DNA of 64,000 bases from Persicaria tinctoria (GCA_037127255.1 JBANSL010000018.1:12993175-13057174), one strand, 5' to 3'; shown: positions 22,541 through 34,491, counted from the stretch's first letter. The notes: a model not told the origin generated them from the letters alone. Numbers and translations: made by a program.

Positions 22541-23353
22541 GGCCAATTGCAGAAAATCACCCCGTAAATAGTCCACTTTGCTCAAAACCACCCCTTACAC
22601 ACATAATTGCAGTAAACCACCCATTAAAACCTAAAAATTTGCATAGAACCATCCATCATTCAGATGAAGACATGTAGTACCGTTTCAATTAAAAATGCAA
22701 AGTCGGGGATGAATCCAAAGTAATCGGGTGAGGAAACGTAGCCCGGTGAACCAAAACAACGACATAAGAGAAAGGTGCATAAATTACAACAACTATCATA
22801 AGGTTAACAAACCAGTCCAAACCCTATTATTCTAACAAATTACAAAGAAGAGCAAAAAAGAATGATTTGAGTGTTGTTGAATGACACGCAAAAGAAATTT
22901 TGATGTTTTAATGTTATGGCCTTGGTTTGGATTTGGGAGATTGGAAGGGAGAAAGAAGAGATTAGGGTAGAATTAAGGGAAGGAGATGAGTTTAGGGTTA
23001 GGGATGAGAAAGATTAGGGAAATAAGGGTTTAGAGAAAGAAGATGAAGAAGAATAAAGGGTAGAGAGATAAGAGAGTAACGGGTAATTGAGATTTCCATT
23101 TGATTCATTGATGATTATTCTAATACAAGATATATGTATTTATACTAATCCCTAATAACCCCTATACATCACATTTAATTAGGATATTGATGTCATTTTC
23201 TGAATTTTTTAATTGAAACGGAACTACATCCGAAGGATGGGTGATTCTATGCAAACTTTTGGATTTTAATGGGTAGTTTACTGCAATTATTTATTTAAAA
23301 GGTGGTTTTGAAAAACTTAGGCTATTTAATGGATGATTTTATGCAATTTGGCC
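22541..23353. mobile_element. Mutator-like (MULE) non-autonomous element, 9-bp TSD
   Basis: The ends GGCCAATTGCAGAAAATCAC and (reversed right end) GGCCAAATTGCATAAAATCA continue as inverted repeats for about 130 bp. The perfect 9-bp duplication TTAATTATA flanks it at 22532-22540 and 23354-23362. Long terminal repeats and a 9-bp duplication indicate Mutator. The interior (G/A-rich, 22860-23100) has no recognised gene. Confidence 0.88.
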
Positions 23354-23362
23354 TTAATTATA

Positions 23363-24781
23363 TTTGCAACCAAACATTTGGGCCTTCAATAAAGCTAGAT
23401 GCGGAAATTTTTGGCATGTGAATTTAAGCAATTGAACAGCTGGACTAAGAATACTCATGTAGGCCCAAAATTGTTCTAATGGATTGTAAGTTGGCCCACA
23501 AAGTTTTTCCATGAAAGCTTTTTTATATAAATTGTAAAATTAAGCTTGAAAACTATAAGTATTTCATCCATTGCCACCAAAAGTTAAAATATTTCATCAA
23601 TGTTGAGTTTCCAAAATTAACATTCAAGTTTGATTTTATATATGTAAAAAACGAGTTAATATACAACTCGTTTTTAACTCTTTCGCCAAAACTATAACAT
23701 TTTTAAACGTAAAAAAAAAAAATCTCCACTCTTTCGAAGTCTTCCCTCTCTGTTTTAGGACTAGAAAACTTGGTGATGTTTTGAAGAATTAAATAGCTTA
23801 TAGCTTCAAACCAAAAAAAAAAAAAAGCTTATAGCTGGTGTTGTTTTAGGAAACTTAATTACTATAAATTATATCTCGTTTGATTAATTATCCGCCACTT
23901 AATTGATCTCACGAAAAATATGTGTGTATAGGAAGGAGTCGAGTGATTAGAGAAGTTAGATATCCATCGATCACCACACCACAATCTTGATCTTCCAAGA
24001 AGGCTTTAAACTCAGAGGATAGATTTGATCACAAACAAAGCTACCGTTTTCAACCTCAATCCGACATGCTTCATTGCTTCAAGATCGTTAGCTGCTAAAA
24101 GACCTTGATGGAGGTTAATCGACTCATGAAAACTATGTGTGTATAGGATGGTGATGATTGTCGCTCTCACCATGGTTTCTCCATCTATTGTAATGGAAAT
24201 CTCATTAGTTGGGCCTCAAAGAAGTAAAATGTTGTTGCGAATTAATCCAGTTTTTAGGCTAAATACAGGGTGATTGCCTCACTGCCATCGAGCTCATTTG
24301 GATCTGACAATTACTCCTTTAACTTTTAGTCACCGTTAGTTTAGCTCCTATCATCTTGTGTGACAATTTGAGTGCCATTTACATGTCTACAAATCCAATT
24401 TTTCATCAACGATCCAATCGTATCAAGATGAACTATTACTCTATTCGGGAACAAGTTGGCAATGGCTCATTGATCAAATTGCTTACATTTGTATCAAGGT
24501 TGTTGACACCACTAGAATCCTCTCCTTGTATATCAAGCTGCATGTCCTTAATCATCCATGAGCTGCATGTCCTTAAGTAGCTTGTGAATTTATACCCAAA
24601 TCGTATAATGAGTTAATAACAATTCAAGTAAATATTTTTACAAAACCCTACAATTCTTATATAAAAAATGATATTGCAATATAAAAAAGGAGACAGATCT
24701 TCTGCCCTACGTCCCCTATAAACCCTTATTTTAAAATAAAAGTAAATTAAATTAAAATTAAAAAGAAAAAGAAAACGTAGA
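23363..24781. other. Intergenic, no recognised feature
   Basis: AT-rich sequence with small direct repeats (for example gagctgcatgtccttaa twice near 24535-24575). Short frames are open but resemble no family I know. Confidence 0.5.
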
Positions 24782-24789
24782 ATTGTGTG

Positions 24790-25342
24790 TAGGGCTGGAA
24801 ATAACCCGCGGGCACCCGCTCCACCCTATTTACCTGCATTAATTTTGCGGGTGAAAACCCGCAAAAAAGTGGGTGACGGGTGGAGCGGGTGAAGCGGGTG
24901 ATGGATGGATTATGGGTGAAGATTTTTCACCCATAACCCGCCCATTAACCCGCCCCGCACACCCGCCCCGCAAACCCGCATAAAATCCTTAAATTTACAT
25001 ATATATAATGTGTGTGATTTTACTATTTTACCTTATTCAAGTTTAACTTCTACAAAATCTAATCCTTGATTAGTGCTTTGCCCACCAAATTTCAATTAGA
25101 ATGGATACGGTCTCGGCTTGCCCTTTGTAATTTTGAGTTAGAATTGGACTACTAGCTATTGATGTTGATGTTGATTTTTTTTTTCACCCATTGGGTACCC
25201 GCTACACCCCGCATCACCCGCGCGGGTCGGATGCGGGTGAAAAAGTTTGCGGGTGATGGATGGAGCGGGTGAAGTTTTTTACCCGCGGGGCGGGTGATTG
25301 AGTGGCTTCATCCACCCATAACCCGCCTCATTTCCACCCCTA
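24790..25342. mobile_element. hAT-type non-autonomous element, GCGGGT-rich, 8-bp TSD
   Basis: The termini TAGGGCTGGAAAT and (reversed right end) TAGGGGTGGAAAT are bordered by the perfect 8-bp duplication ATTGTGTG at 24782-24789 and 25343-25350. Both subterminal zones are crowded with GCGGGTG and CACCCGC words in direct and inverted order. The central part is AT-rich and non-coding. Confidence 0.9.
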
Positions 25343-25503
25343 ATTGTGTGAGTGAGGAGAAGGAAGGGGATAGAAACATAGACAATAAAATTTGGACCCA
25401 TAAAAAAAATCAGAGCGGATTTGTTGTCCCTAAATTTCTCATCTCCCTCTACCATCTCACAATCCACCCTATTGTTTATAATTTTTTATTTTTTTAAAAT
25501 TTA

Positions 25504-26219
25504 GGGCCCGTTTGGTATCCATATACGTATATCAGATATAGGTATGGAAATTATATATCGATATCAAAGATATGGGTATCAAATTTGATATCCGATATCT
25601 GATATCCCATTTGGTAAGTCAGTATATCACATACGGATATCAAATTTTACATCTACCAGCCCAATCCCATCTCTCTCCCAAACCCTAGCCACCCTCCCAG
25701 TTAGTTTAGTGGGCTACTGGCGTCGTCTCCATTGCAGATGGTGGCGTGGATGTTGGTCTTGGTGCAAGTTTTGCAAGCAACCTTGCTCTCTGGGTCATGG
25801 GCAAGGCAAGTGTCCAGAACTGCATCGGAGGGTGTCCCTCATTCAATTGAAGCACGTGAATCAACAGGAATGGTGAAGAAGAGATCCTGAAGCAAGGAAG
25901 AAAAGGAGACCTCCCAAGAAGTAAGGAATGAAAGAGGGCAATCGAAGTGCAGCAGATGCAAGAAGGAATGACAGAGGGCAACTGAAGTACAACAGACGGA
26001 GGAGAAGGGGAAGGAGGAAGCGTTGAAAGAAAAAAAAAGATATCTGATATCCCCCAAATTTGAGAGATATGGAAAAGGGCCAAAATAGAAGGAATAGGTA
26101 TATGGAGATATCAATTTTGATATCCATATTTTGATATACCCATTTACCAAACATAGATATGGGTATGGGTGATACCGATACCCATATCCGATATACATAT
26201 ATCAATACCAAATAGCCTC
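25504..26219. mobile_element. Tourist/PIF-Harbinger element with GATATC-rich arms
   Basis: The ends GGGCCCGTTTGGTATCCATA and (reversed right end) GAGGCTATTTGGTATTGATA are flanked by TTA on both sides (25501-25503, 26220-26222), the PIF/Harbinger hallmark. The arms are full of GATATC-like words. The middle (25640-26030) is G+C richer and differs from both arms, so it may be captured foreign sequence. Confidence 0.8.
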
Positions 26220-26792
26220 TTAGTCATTATTATTATTTTTTTATAATTTCGAGGGGGAAGAGGGACATGCAATTTGGGGAAAAGTTATCTCAATAGTGAA
26301 AAAATGTAGGTAGGCTATAGAAAAATAAACATTTTTTTTCCTTGTAATTTTAAAGAGCTCTAAGATGGAATTGAAGGATCTACTTTTTTGACTAATTTAC
26401 CAAAAATGAAAGGCAATTTCTGGCTAAAATCAATAATTCTAGACATACTTTTTATTGTATGGGTTGGCACGTATCTCTTTATTCATACATCATATGTTCC
26501 ATCGAACCCACATTTTTCCATCCAGCTATATAAACGAATAAGTTTACAGTTTTTTTAGCATACCACGCTGTATGATTTATGTTTTTATAAGCTGAAAGCC
26601 ATTTCAAAAAAAAAAGAGGTTTTTTTTTTAAATGTAGACAAATTCAAATATTCATCAAAGAATAGTAATTAGTAAAGTAGTGTGATTTTTGACAAGTAGA
26701 TTTTTGACAAGTGGTCATAAATTGGAAACCCCTCCAATTGTATGAAATCACAACTTTTGTAAACATTTTTTCGAAAATATAATTGAAATTTA
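26220..26792. other. Intergenic AT-rich spacer
   Basis: No gene or repeat recognised between the two Tourist-type elements; AT-rich with poly-T and poly-A runs. Confidence 0.5.
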
Positions 26793-27092
26793 CCCCCCGT
26801 TTGTTTTTTTGGTAGGGAAAAGTAATGATTACCCTTATGAATGTAGTCCATATTTAAGTTAAGATACATTGATCACTATTCTAATCATTCCCCTTCTTCT
26901 TCCATTTTTCATACAAATGTGTTATCTTTCTATTTCCTAATTTGAAGGAGGGAAACTAATACCTCTAGGAGGGGTTAATAATCTCCCTCATCCTCTCCTC
27001 CAAGCTCACAAAAAATGATAATCATATACATTTTATGTCTAAACTTTAATACCTTACATTTTCATTCCCTAGTTATCTAAACAAACAAGCCC
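26793..27092. mobile_element. Tourist MITE, 300 bp
   Basis: Inverted ends CCCCCCGTTTGTTTTTTTGG and (reversed right end) GGGCTTGTTTGTTTAGATAA, followed by a shared tagggaa...aatg block. TTA flanks both sides (26790-26792, 27093-27095). Confidence 0.75.
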
Positions 27093-27381
27093 TTAATGTG
27101 AGATGTATCATTTTGATTTTTAATTACAGTGTTTTCTACATTTAAACTGATCATAAATTCGGGTGGGCCGGGTCACATAACGTGCGTGGGGTCAACACGT
27201 GCAAGCGCATCATTTGCATCCAAGCCGAGCACACAAGACCGGTGAGGTTCCATCGTAAAACCAATTAGCAATAACATAAATAGCCCAACGATTTAATTTA
27301 TATACAAGCTAGGTTTAGGTTCTTGTGCTTTTTGATGTGAAACAAACATCTTACCCATCACAACAACATAAAAAAAGGCAT

Positions 27382-27613
27382 AAGTTTAGCTCAACTGGTC
27401 ACATGGGTGACATTTTGGAACAAGAAACCAAGAATCGAGTCTCACCAGCAGTAGTGTGGGAGCAACCTCTCAAATAAGGGGGATTCTTGTGCGCAGTGAG
27501 CACTGGTCTTGGCCTCTGTGGTCGGTTGAGCCATCATGATTTATCTCATCTGACAATTTCCTTCGGGCTGGGAGTGAGGGGCGTCGGGGAAGCGATTTCA
27601 ACTTTTGGAACAC
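27382..27613 (+). mobile_element. tRNA-derived SINE
   Basis: An A-box TTAGCTCAACTGG near 27386 and a B-box GAATCGAGTCTC near 27431 form a polymerase III promoter head, followed by a G-rich body. It is flanked by a 15-bp duplication CATAAAAAAAGGCAT / CATAAACAAAGGCAT (one mismatch) at 27367-27381 and 27614-27628. Confidence 0.75.
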
Positions 27614-27628
27614 CATAAACAAAGGCAT

Positions 27629-28304
27629 GAGCCATGGTATAAAATCGTTTAACTTCTAAAATCATGTGCACAAAAGTCAAATATCGTTTATTTCCGACCG
27701 GAGGGAGTATTTGTCATGATATAGGTATCAAAAAACAATATGGTTAAAGTTTAAAAAATATAAGATGGCTAAAAAAGTATTTAAATTCATTTATTATTTT
27801 AACAACTATATTTCTGTCTTCTAAGACGGGTTGAAAAAATATCAATACTTTACTAGCAAGTTTAATGAACTAAATTTTCTTTTATAGTGGGAGGGATCTA
27901 AGTTCAAGTGGGTTGAACATATTCAGGAGTAAACATTTAAATTATGTATAAAATATGACAAAAGTGCCGATCAAAAAAATAATACACATGGAAAAAGTTA
28001 TAACTTTTTTTTAGATTGAAATTTGAAACTATAGTTAGAGTAGTGGGGTAATTAATGCTTTTAATTTATCCCTTTGTGGAGATGCTGCATATCTCCCTCA
28101 AAAGCCCCACTAGAAAGATTGCCTTTTGATCAACATTGATCAACTGCTAAGGTGATCTATCAATTAATCAATCATATCGTATATTATATACTTCGAATAT
28201 AAAAAAGTTGCAGGAAAGAAATGACAAAAACCTTAATAGGTTCAGTTATGGATTGATATATCATATCATATCAAGAAATCAAGGTCCTATTCAAGCCTAA
28301 AGCT
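27629..28304. other. Intergenic, with a Stowaway remnant
   Basis: AT-rich. The word ccggaggggagta-like end at about 27697-27710 (ccgaccggagggagtattt) looks like the right terminus of a Stowaway MITE whose left part is gone. Nothing else recognised. Confidence 0.4.
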
Positions 28305-28400
28305 CGATTTTATTTTATTTTGAATAAGTAAAAATTCGAGATCAAATATACCTGAATCTCGATAGGCCAACTTACAAGTCGGTAGATGGAAGACCGTCGA
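28305..28400 (-). mobile_element. LINE 3' tail fragment
   Basis: On the minus strand it ends ATCTCGAATTTTTACTTATT followed by an A-rich tail with TAAAATAAAA, and has upstream ggcctatcgagattcaggt. Same tail family as 19089-19253 and 48200-48362. Confidence 0.55.
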
Positions 28401-28795
28401 AACATATATATATATCCTATAACAAAAATGAACTCTGAGTTGGGGACGTAGTTGATTTTTTTTTAAACTTACTTTGGACGGTATTAGAATCTGTTAACCC
28501 ACAACCTATTGTCATCTCCACTAACAAGGAAAATGAACTCCGAGTGTGACTGGATAACATTATGCATTGTTATATCTGTCACCTAGTTGACCTCACAGAA
28601 GAGTCATATTTGCAGGACGACCACTCAAAATATTGTAAGAGTTGCATATATAATATCCATGCTTATTAATTATCTCAATCTTCCAATGACATTTCTACTT
28701 GCTAGAGATGGATAAATAAGCATCACTATCATAACCTATAAATTAGATAAATTTGTACTTGATATTGTTTAGTTATTTATGAGAAGTTAAAAGTT

Positions 28796-29181
28796 TGGGT
28801 AAATTACAGAAAACCACCCTTAAAATAGGTGAGTTTGCACAAAATCACCCTTAAAATAAAATTTTACAGAAAATCACCCATAAATTTACTTTTCTTTCAA
28901 AGAACCACCCATGACCATTTTTATGTGTAAAAAGCTATAATTTTTTTAAAATTATTTATATTTTCTTAAATGTTTTGGTTATTTTATTATATAATTAAGC
29001 TACTTTAAATAAAAGAAAGAGAATTTAACATTTTTAAAACACTTTTTACAATAAAAATAATGGTTAATGGTGGTTCTTTGAAAGAAAAATAAGTTTATGG
29101 GTAGTTTTCTGTAAACATTTATTTTAAGAGTGATTTTGTGAAAACTCACCTATTTTAAGAGTGGTTTCCTGTAATTTACCC
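28796..29181. mobile_element. Mutator-like MITE, 9-bp TSD
   Basis: The ends GGGTAAATTACAGAAAACCA and (reversed right end) GGGTAAATTACAGGAAACCA extend over about 130 bp of inverted repeat. The perfect 9-bp duplication TAAAAGTTT lies at 28787-28795 and 29182-29190. The element is 386 bp, almost all of it hairpin. Confidence 0.9.
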
Positions 29182-29280
29182 TAAAAGTTTATCCAGTAGT
29201 ACATTGTGGAAGTTGTGGCATTACTACTAAATAATTATAAGAGAAAAAATAGAACATATATGAGAAGTTAAAAGTTTATC

Positions 29281-29362
29281 CGTCGCCTGAATCCTCTGGC
29301 GACGAAAATCACTTTTAGGCGACGGCTTTTGTCCGTCACCTGATATGTAATTTGGCATAGTG
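29281..29362 (-). mobile_element. Solitary CACTA-type transposon end
   Basis: Read on the minus strand from 29362: CACTATGCCAAATTACATAT, then repeated GGCGACGG / GTCGCC subterminal words. This is the terminus style of CACTA (En/Spm) elements. No matching second end was found in the window. Confidence 0.4.
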
Positions 29363-29959
29363 ATATGATTTATAAGTAGAAATCCACGATCAATTTACCA
29401 TGTAGGTAAATGAAAACAGGTCACCACCTCATTCGCACGGAGAATGATTTTCGATAGGTATACTTGTTTTATATAATAAAGATACATAAGCTACAACAAG
29501 TGTGACTAGACTAGTCATCCGATTGTAACCCTTACAATAAACTACAAAAGTAGACTTACTTAGCTACAAAAAGCCAAAACTTATTACTATCATGTTGAGT
29601 TGTTTTTGGCCGTTACAAAGTAAACCCTAGAAATATGAACTATCTAAAAACTTCACGGTTTGGGTGAAACCCTGAGCAATTACCCTAACCCAGGCCAGCC
29701 AAACAACTTAACAAAAAGTAAACAAGTTTAGACCTAATTACCAACAACAATGTACACATGAACACAAGCACACTTGCATCAAATCATCGCTTTCCTTCCT
29801 CACAGACATAGTTTAATTTCTAGATAACACACCGACTACTTTAATCTTCCTTCTTCGAGCATCTAACTTCTTTGAATTATCCATTGTATTGTTTTCTCTA
29901 TTTTTAGGCATGACTTTTTCATCTAACTTACACCAAATCATCGCTTTCATTCCCCACAG
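29363..29959. other. Intergenic spacer
   Basis: No gene recognised. A 26-base word beginning caaatcatcgctttc near 29779 recurs at about 29934 with two changes, a short dispersed duplication. Confidence 0.4.
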
Positions 29960-30284
29960 GCTTAACTGGCTCCTATAGATTTGTCATTCGCAATCATTCA
30001 GGAGATATTATTTTCCACTACCGACGGTTTTCGGCTTCCGATCTTAAGATTGAAGACCTTATTGTCTGTTACTGCTTTCTCCAACATTTCCCTTCGATTA
30101 AAATTCAACACATTTATCGTGAGGGTAATCGAGTAGCTGACTATCTCTCCCATTTGAGATTCCCTTACTCTGATTCATTCCCTTCCTTCTCATTCGACTC
30201 TCGTCGATCTCCTCCATATATTTGGACGCCCTTGGTTGATTAGTCTCCTAATTGACCAAATTCTTATCAGTTCAAAAAAAAAAA
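29960..30284 (+). mobile_element. 5'-truncated LINE, RNase H end with poly-A
   Basis: The plus strand encodes the C-terminal end of a LINE RNase H domain (HFPSIKIQHIYREGNRVADY, then LSHLRFPYSDSF, ending WTPLVD at a stop near 30242). A short UTR and a run of A (30274-30284) follow. A separate insertion from the copy at 31100-32190, since each has its own tail. Confidence 0.75.
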
Positions 30285-30779
30285 TTTATTCATGATTATG
30301 TTACACATATATTTAAAAAAAATCTTCTCATTATTATTCCTATGAATTTGTTTTACTATCAATGTCATATTTAAACCTATATTTATGAGTTTTTTTTATC
30401 ACACTTTTCAATCCTATCCATTTTTTTCATTTACAAATGACAAATTCTTTAAAAAAGTTATAATTTTCTTTCAATATTAAAAAAAAAGGTCTTAATCATG
30501 CTACACACACATATATATAATTTATTAAATTGTTGTATGAACTTTGTAATAAAATATCATATTTATACCACAATTTATGGTTTTCTTTCAATATATTTTA
30601 AAAAAATTCTTTATTATATATACCGAAAAAAAAATCCCAAACAAAAAATTTCGCCCCCCTGATAATTCCTGCGGCTACCACTGGATAAGAGTTAGATGCG
30701 ACTTCCTTATATTTGATGTCAGTTTGGCCAAATTGTATAATCTAGTCCTACCTCATCTGTTTTTCATTTTTGTAGGAGT

Positions 30780-31010
30780 TGTGAGAAGGTTGTGAAGAAA
30801 CGATGAGGTGCTTGGAACATGAAATTTGTAGAGAAGATGCGAGAGATTGAGGAAAGAGTCGCGAAGGTTGAGGAACGAACCAAGAAGGCTAAGGAGGAAG
30901 CGAAATAGGCCAATGAGAAATGCGACAAGGTTATTGACGAAAATGAAGACTTGAAAAAGCGGATGGCAGGAGGCATTAGAGTTGCTCATATATATGCAAC
31001 AATATATGTC
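30780..31010 (+). pseudogene. Coiled-coil transposon fragment
   Basis: One plus frame reads MKFVEKMREIEERVAKVEER followed by TKKAKEEAK, a stop, then ANEKCDKVIDENEDLKKRM. The heptad-like charged pattern is typical of coiled-coil tails of plant transposase-associated proteins. It is broken by a stop, and no upstream domain is seen. Confidence 0.35.
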
Positions 31011-31099
31011 ATGAAAACTTCCCACTCGATCTCTAAGGTAGTAGCTAGATTCTTGAATTCATACTATTTTCATAAGATTATGTATAGATTTTGGGTTTT

Positions 31100-32190
31100 T
31101 TTGGGCCAGGTTGCTATTGCACGAAGACTCCAATTCGTCAAATGCATGGTGGCTTCATCGACTCGCTTTTGATGCCGACAAGTTTTTTTCTGGCTTGAAA
31201 AAAGCTTATTTGGAAATGGTAGATGGTCTTCCTACCACTCAAAGGCTTAATAAATACGTTAATAAATACGTTAACCGAGTTCCCAGCCAGTGTAGCCTTT
31301 GTAATCAAGCGGAAGAAGATGCGGAACATTTAATGAGAAGCGGTCTATTCACCAGGAAAATAATTGACCACTTTGAGATACAAACAGGAAAATACTTCCA
31401 ACATATGAATATAAATGATTCCCACCCTTTTAATATAGATGAAATTCGACTTGGAAACAAATTTTTTGAGGAACTAGTCTTCATTTGGCAAACTATTTGA
31501 GAAATTAGAAATGAGCTTATCTTTAAAAATAAAGCGACCCCAATAGAAAATATTATTCGAAGAATCATTGCAAACACTTGTGATTGGACCCAAATGGAAA
31601 AAGATAATAATAGGAATAAAACTACAAACAAGAGAACTAAAGCTAAATGAAGTAGACCATCGGGGGTTGTTTACAAAATCAATGCGGATGACTCTATTAA
31701 TCCCACATGTGTTTGCCATGTGGGAGGGGTTGCTCGGGACTCCCGGGGTCATGTCATTGATATGTTTTACAAGGAAACTGTTAAAGGTTTAGTCATTCAA
31801 ACTGAAGCTATTGCTATCCAAACAGGTATGAAGCACGCAATTAGGAAAAGACTTCAAAGAGTAATAATAGAAGGGGACAATCTACAACTCATCAAAGCCA
31901 TTACCAACCGAAATAATGTCAAATGGGAGATTATACATCACATTGAAAAGATCAAGTAACTGAAATCTGATTTTGACCTTGTTCAATACAGACACTGCTA
32001 CCGAGAAGCGAATCAAGTAGCCGACTTTATAGCTCGGGAGGGTATCATTACTAATAGCTCTATTATCCCTTTTAATAGAGAACTTTATATCATCATTCTT
32101 AAGGATGATCAAGGAGCCAGATTACAACTTGTGTAATCATTTCTAATTCTTGCCTACTGTAAAAATAAAAATAAAAATAAAAAAAACTTG
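31100..32190 (+). mobile_element. Decayed LINE 3' half: zf-RVT and RNase H
   Basis: In order on the plus strand: the zinc-binding reverse-transcriptase module (WWLHRLAFDADKFFSGLKKA, then QCSLCNQAEEDAEHLMRSG) and, after stops, an RNase H domain (CHVGGVARDSRGHVIDMFYK, QRVIIEGDNLQLIKAI, YREANQVADFIAREG). Stops near 31498, 31648 and 31957 and frame changes make it non-functional. The 3' end is an A-rich AAAAAT repeat at 32160-32188. Confidence 0.85.
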
Positions 32191-33120
32191 TTTGAAAAAA
32201 TTAAAAAATCAAAATTCTATCGAAAAACTCAAATTTATATATCTAAACCATGAAAGAAAATGTTAATGTAAGGACCTAGTACACCTTGTGAGTAGGTACT
32301 CTCCAAAACCTAATCTCCAAGGCCTGCTTAAATGAACAATATTAATTACATAATTTATGCATGGGAATTAAACTTCAACCAATATATATGTATCATCCTA
32401 TAATATATAATCTATAAATGCATATTTGCCCTCCATGCATAATAAATGCATATATATATACCTCATTTAAGCGGCCATCACCCTCCAATTCCTTAGGGTT
32501 TCTACTTCTGTTTTCCCACATCTCATATTCTCATTTCACCTCAATGCAAACTGCAGCATTAAAATGTTCAATTCACTATACCAAAACAAGTACCAATTTA
32601 GCTAGCTAGATCTCAGATTCCCAATCTATGCACAAATGGAATGAATAAAATCAAAACCTAATCATAAATTAAATGATAAAATTGCTAGCTAGCGTGTGAC
32701 ACTTATCATATCAATGGTGATGGTGATTGAAACAATTAATTGCTATAGGTGCTGTAGAACAACAGGAAGATTAAATAATTAATGAGCAAAAAAACGCGCT
32801 AAACCATCAAAGTTAGACATCAAAATGTATCAATTCAAAGCATTAATTAATTAACTTATATATATATATAGTCTAAAGTCCTAAATTAAAAGCTGAAACT
32901 CTAGTTTATACAAAGATCATACATAGATAATTAAGCGTAATATTGATCACTGGCGATATATGGCCGGATCGGATACTAGCTAGGTCATTGTCTGATTCCG
33001 TCGTCCATGGAAGATCATATATATCTGCCCCTCAAAGTCATCAGTAAAAACTCAAATACGATACATGATCGATAAAACGAAAACGAACTAGTATGGAGAT
33101 AGATCGATTTATAAATATAT
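32191..33120. other. Downstream region of the WRKY gene
   Basis: AT-rich; probably includes the 3' UTR of the WRKY gene, which ends at 33121 on the minus strand. No other feature recognised. Confidence 0.5.
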
Positions 33121-34412
33121 CTACCCGTCTTTCGGCTGATGATTTCGATGAAGCGGGAAGGGAACCATGTCCTCTAACAGTCCCCCATTGGGATTGTGGC
33201 AAAACCGCTTTGGAGTAGTTGTTGCAGATTGAATTTGAAACGACGTCGTCGTCATCACTGAAGAAGAAGAGTCATGGAAGCTCAAAGTAGGAATATTATT
33301 ATTAGGAGCTAAGGTTTGGAAATAGGAAAAGACCGAGGAGGAGGAGGAGGAATCCATGGGTTGGAGTAGCTGTTGGTGTGGGTTATAGAGGTGATCAACA
33401 CCACCACCGCCGCCCAAGTAGGAGGCGGCGGAGTCGAGCTGTACTACTGGGTGGTGGTGGTGGTTGAGGAGGAAGCAAGAGGCTCCGCGAGGTGTGATTG
33501 GGCAGGGGTGGGAGTGCTGCCCCTCGTAGGTGGTGATCACCGTGTCGGCGTCGTCCGATGACCTCTCCACCCTCTTCTTCACCCCGCAGCTCGCCGCGGT
33601 GCACCGGTAGTAGCTCCTGAAATCGATAATTAATTAATTGATGATGTGATTAAATGTGAAAGGGGATGAATTAAAATTAAAGATCGAGGATGGATGGATG
33701 GATGGAAGAGATGGGAAAAGGAAAAAGGGAAAGGGGGTGGGTGGGGGATCGAACCTTGGGAAAGGGCTGTTCTTGACGGCTTTTTGGCCGTATTTACGCC
33801 AGCGGTAGCCGTCGTCGAGGTGATCCACCTCGCTCTTCGTCATGAACGCGAATCTCGGCTCTCTCTGCCTCTTCTGGTTCTTCTTCTTCCCCTTCTGATT
33901 CCTTCAATTCATTCCCACACGAATTCCATTTCCATTATAGCATGAAGATCGAGATAGATTACCAAATTTTGAAAAATTAGGGTTTGAGGGGCTTACTGGT
34001 CCTTGCGGTTGGCGTCTTCATCTGCAGCAGCAGCACCGTCGTTGTCGGCGGGGGGAGGAGGCGGTGGAGGGAGATCAGAGGAGGGGGGATCGTCGTCGGA
34101 AGAGGAGGAGACGGAGGGAGTGGCGTCCGCGAGAGTCGACGACGGCTGAGGTGCGGCGCCGGAGACAGACGAGGGGGATGGATCTGACCTGGAGTAGTCG
34201 TGGCTGAGTAGATCGAAGAGGGAGCCACCTCCGGATCCGATGGAGAAGAGATCTTCGAAGGTATTATTGCTGGCGGAGGAGGACGGGATCATGAGCTGGT
34301 GCTGGTGGTAGCTGTCGAGGAAGACGGAGGTATGATCAGGCATGGCGATTATCGGATGCTGATTCGAAGTACTCAAGGAACGATGATGGTCTCCATTTGC
34401 AGCATCTTCCAT
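33121..34412 (-). CDS. WRKY57: WRKY transcription factor, group IIc, WRKY57-like
   Basis: A nuclear DNA-binding regulator that recognises W-boxes (TTGAC cores). Predicted exons 33997-34412, 33755-33901 and 33616 down to 33121; junction phases agree and give 352 aa. Exon 1 is rich in Ser, Asp and Pro with a run of eight prolines. Exon 2 holds a basic stretch ([20 protein letters not shown], a likely nuclear signal) and the WRKYGQK heptad at residues 173-179. The intron follows PFPR at the conserved group position. Exon 3 completes a C-X4-C-X23-H-X-H zinc finger ([28 protein letters not shown]), then a poly-Ser, His-rich tail ending in a GLLEDMVP motif. That terminal motif and the [10 protein letters not shown] lead-in resemble Arabidopsis WRKY57, a drought and jasmonate/auxin regulator. 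The orthology is inference; group IIc is secure. Confidence 0.93.
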
Positions 34413-34491
34413 CGATCTACTTGTAGTCAGCTTTTAGCATTTCTTCCGGTGCAAGAGAGAGATGGAGGGGTTTGCACTTTCTCTGTGTTTT

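Noticed and set aside
24790..25342. CpG island or gene promoter at the GCGGGT-rich stretch
   Set aside because: The exact 8-bp duplications and paired TAGGG ends show it is a transposon.
25706..26211. Hydrophobic minus-strand proteins in the Tourist element
   Set aside because: Three overlapping frames across low-complexity DNA inside a transposon; no family resemblance.
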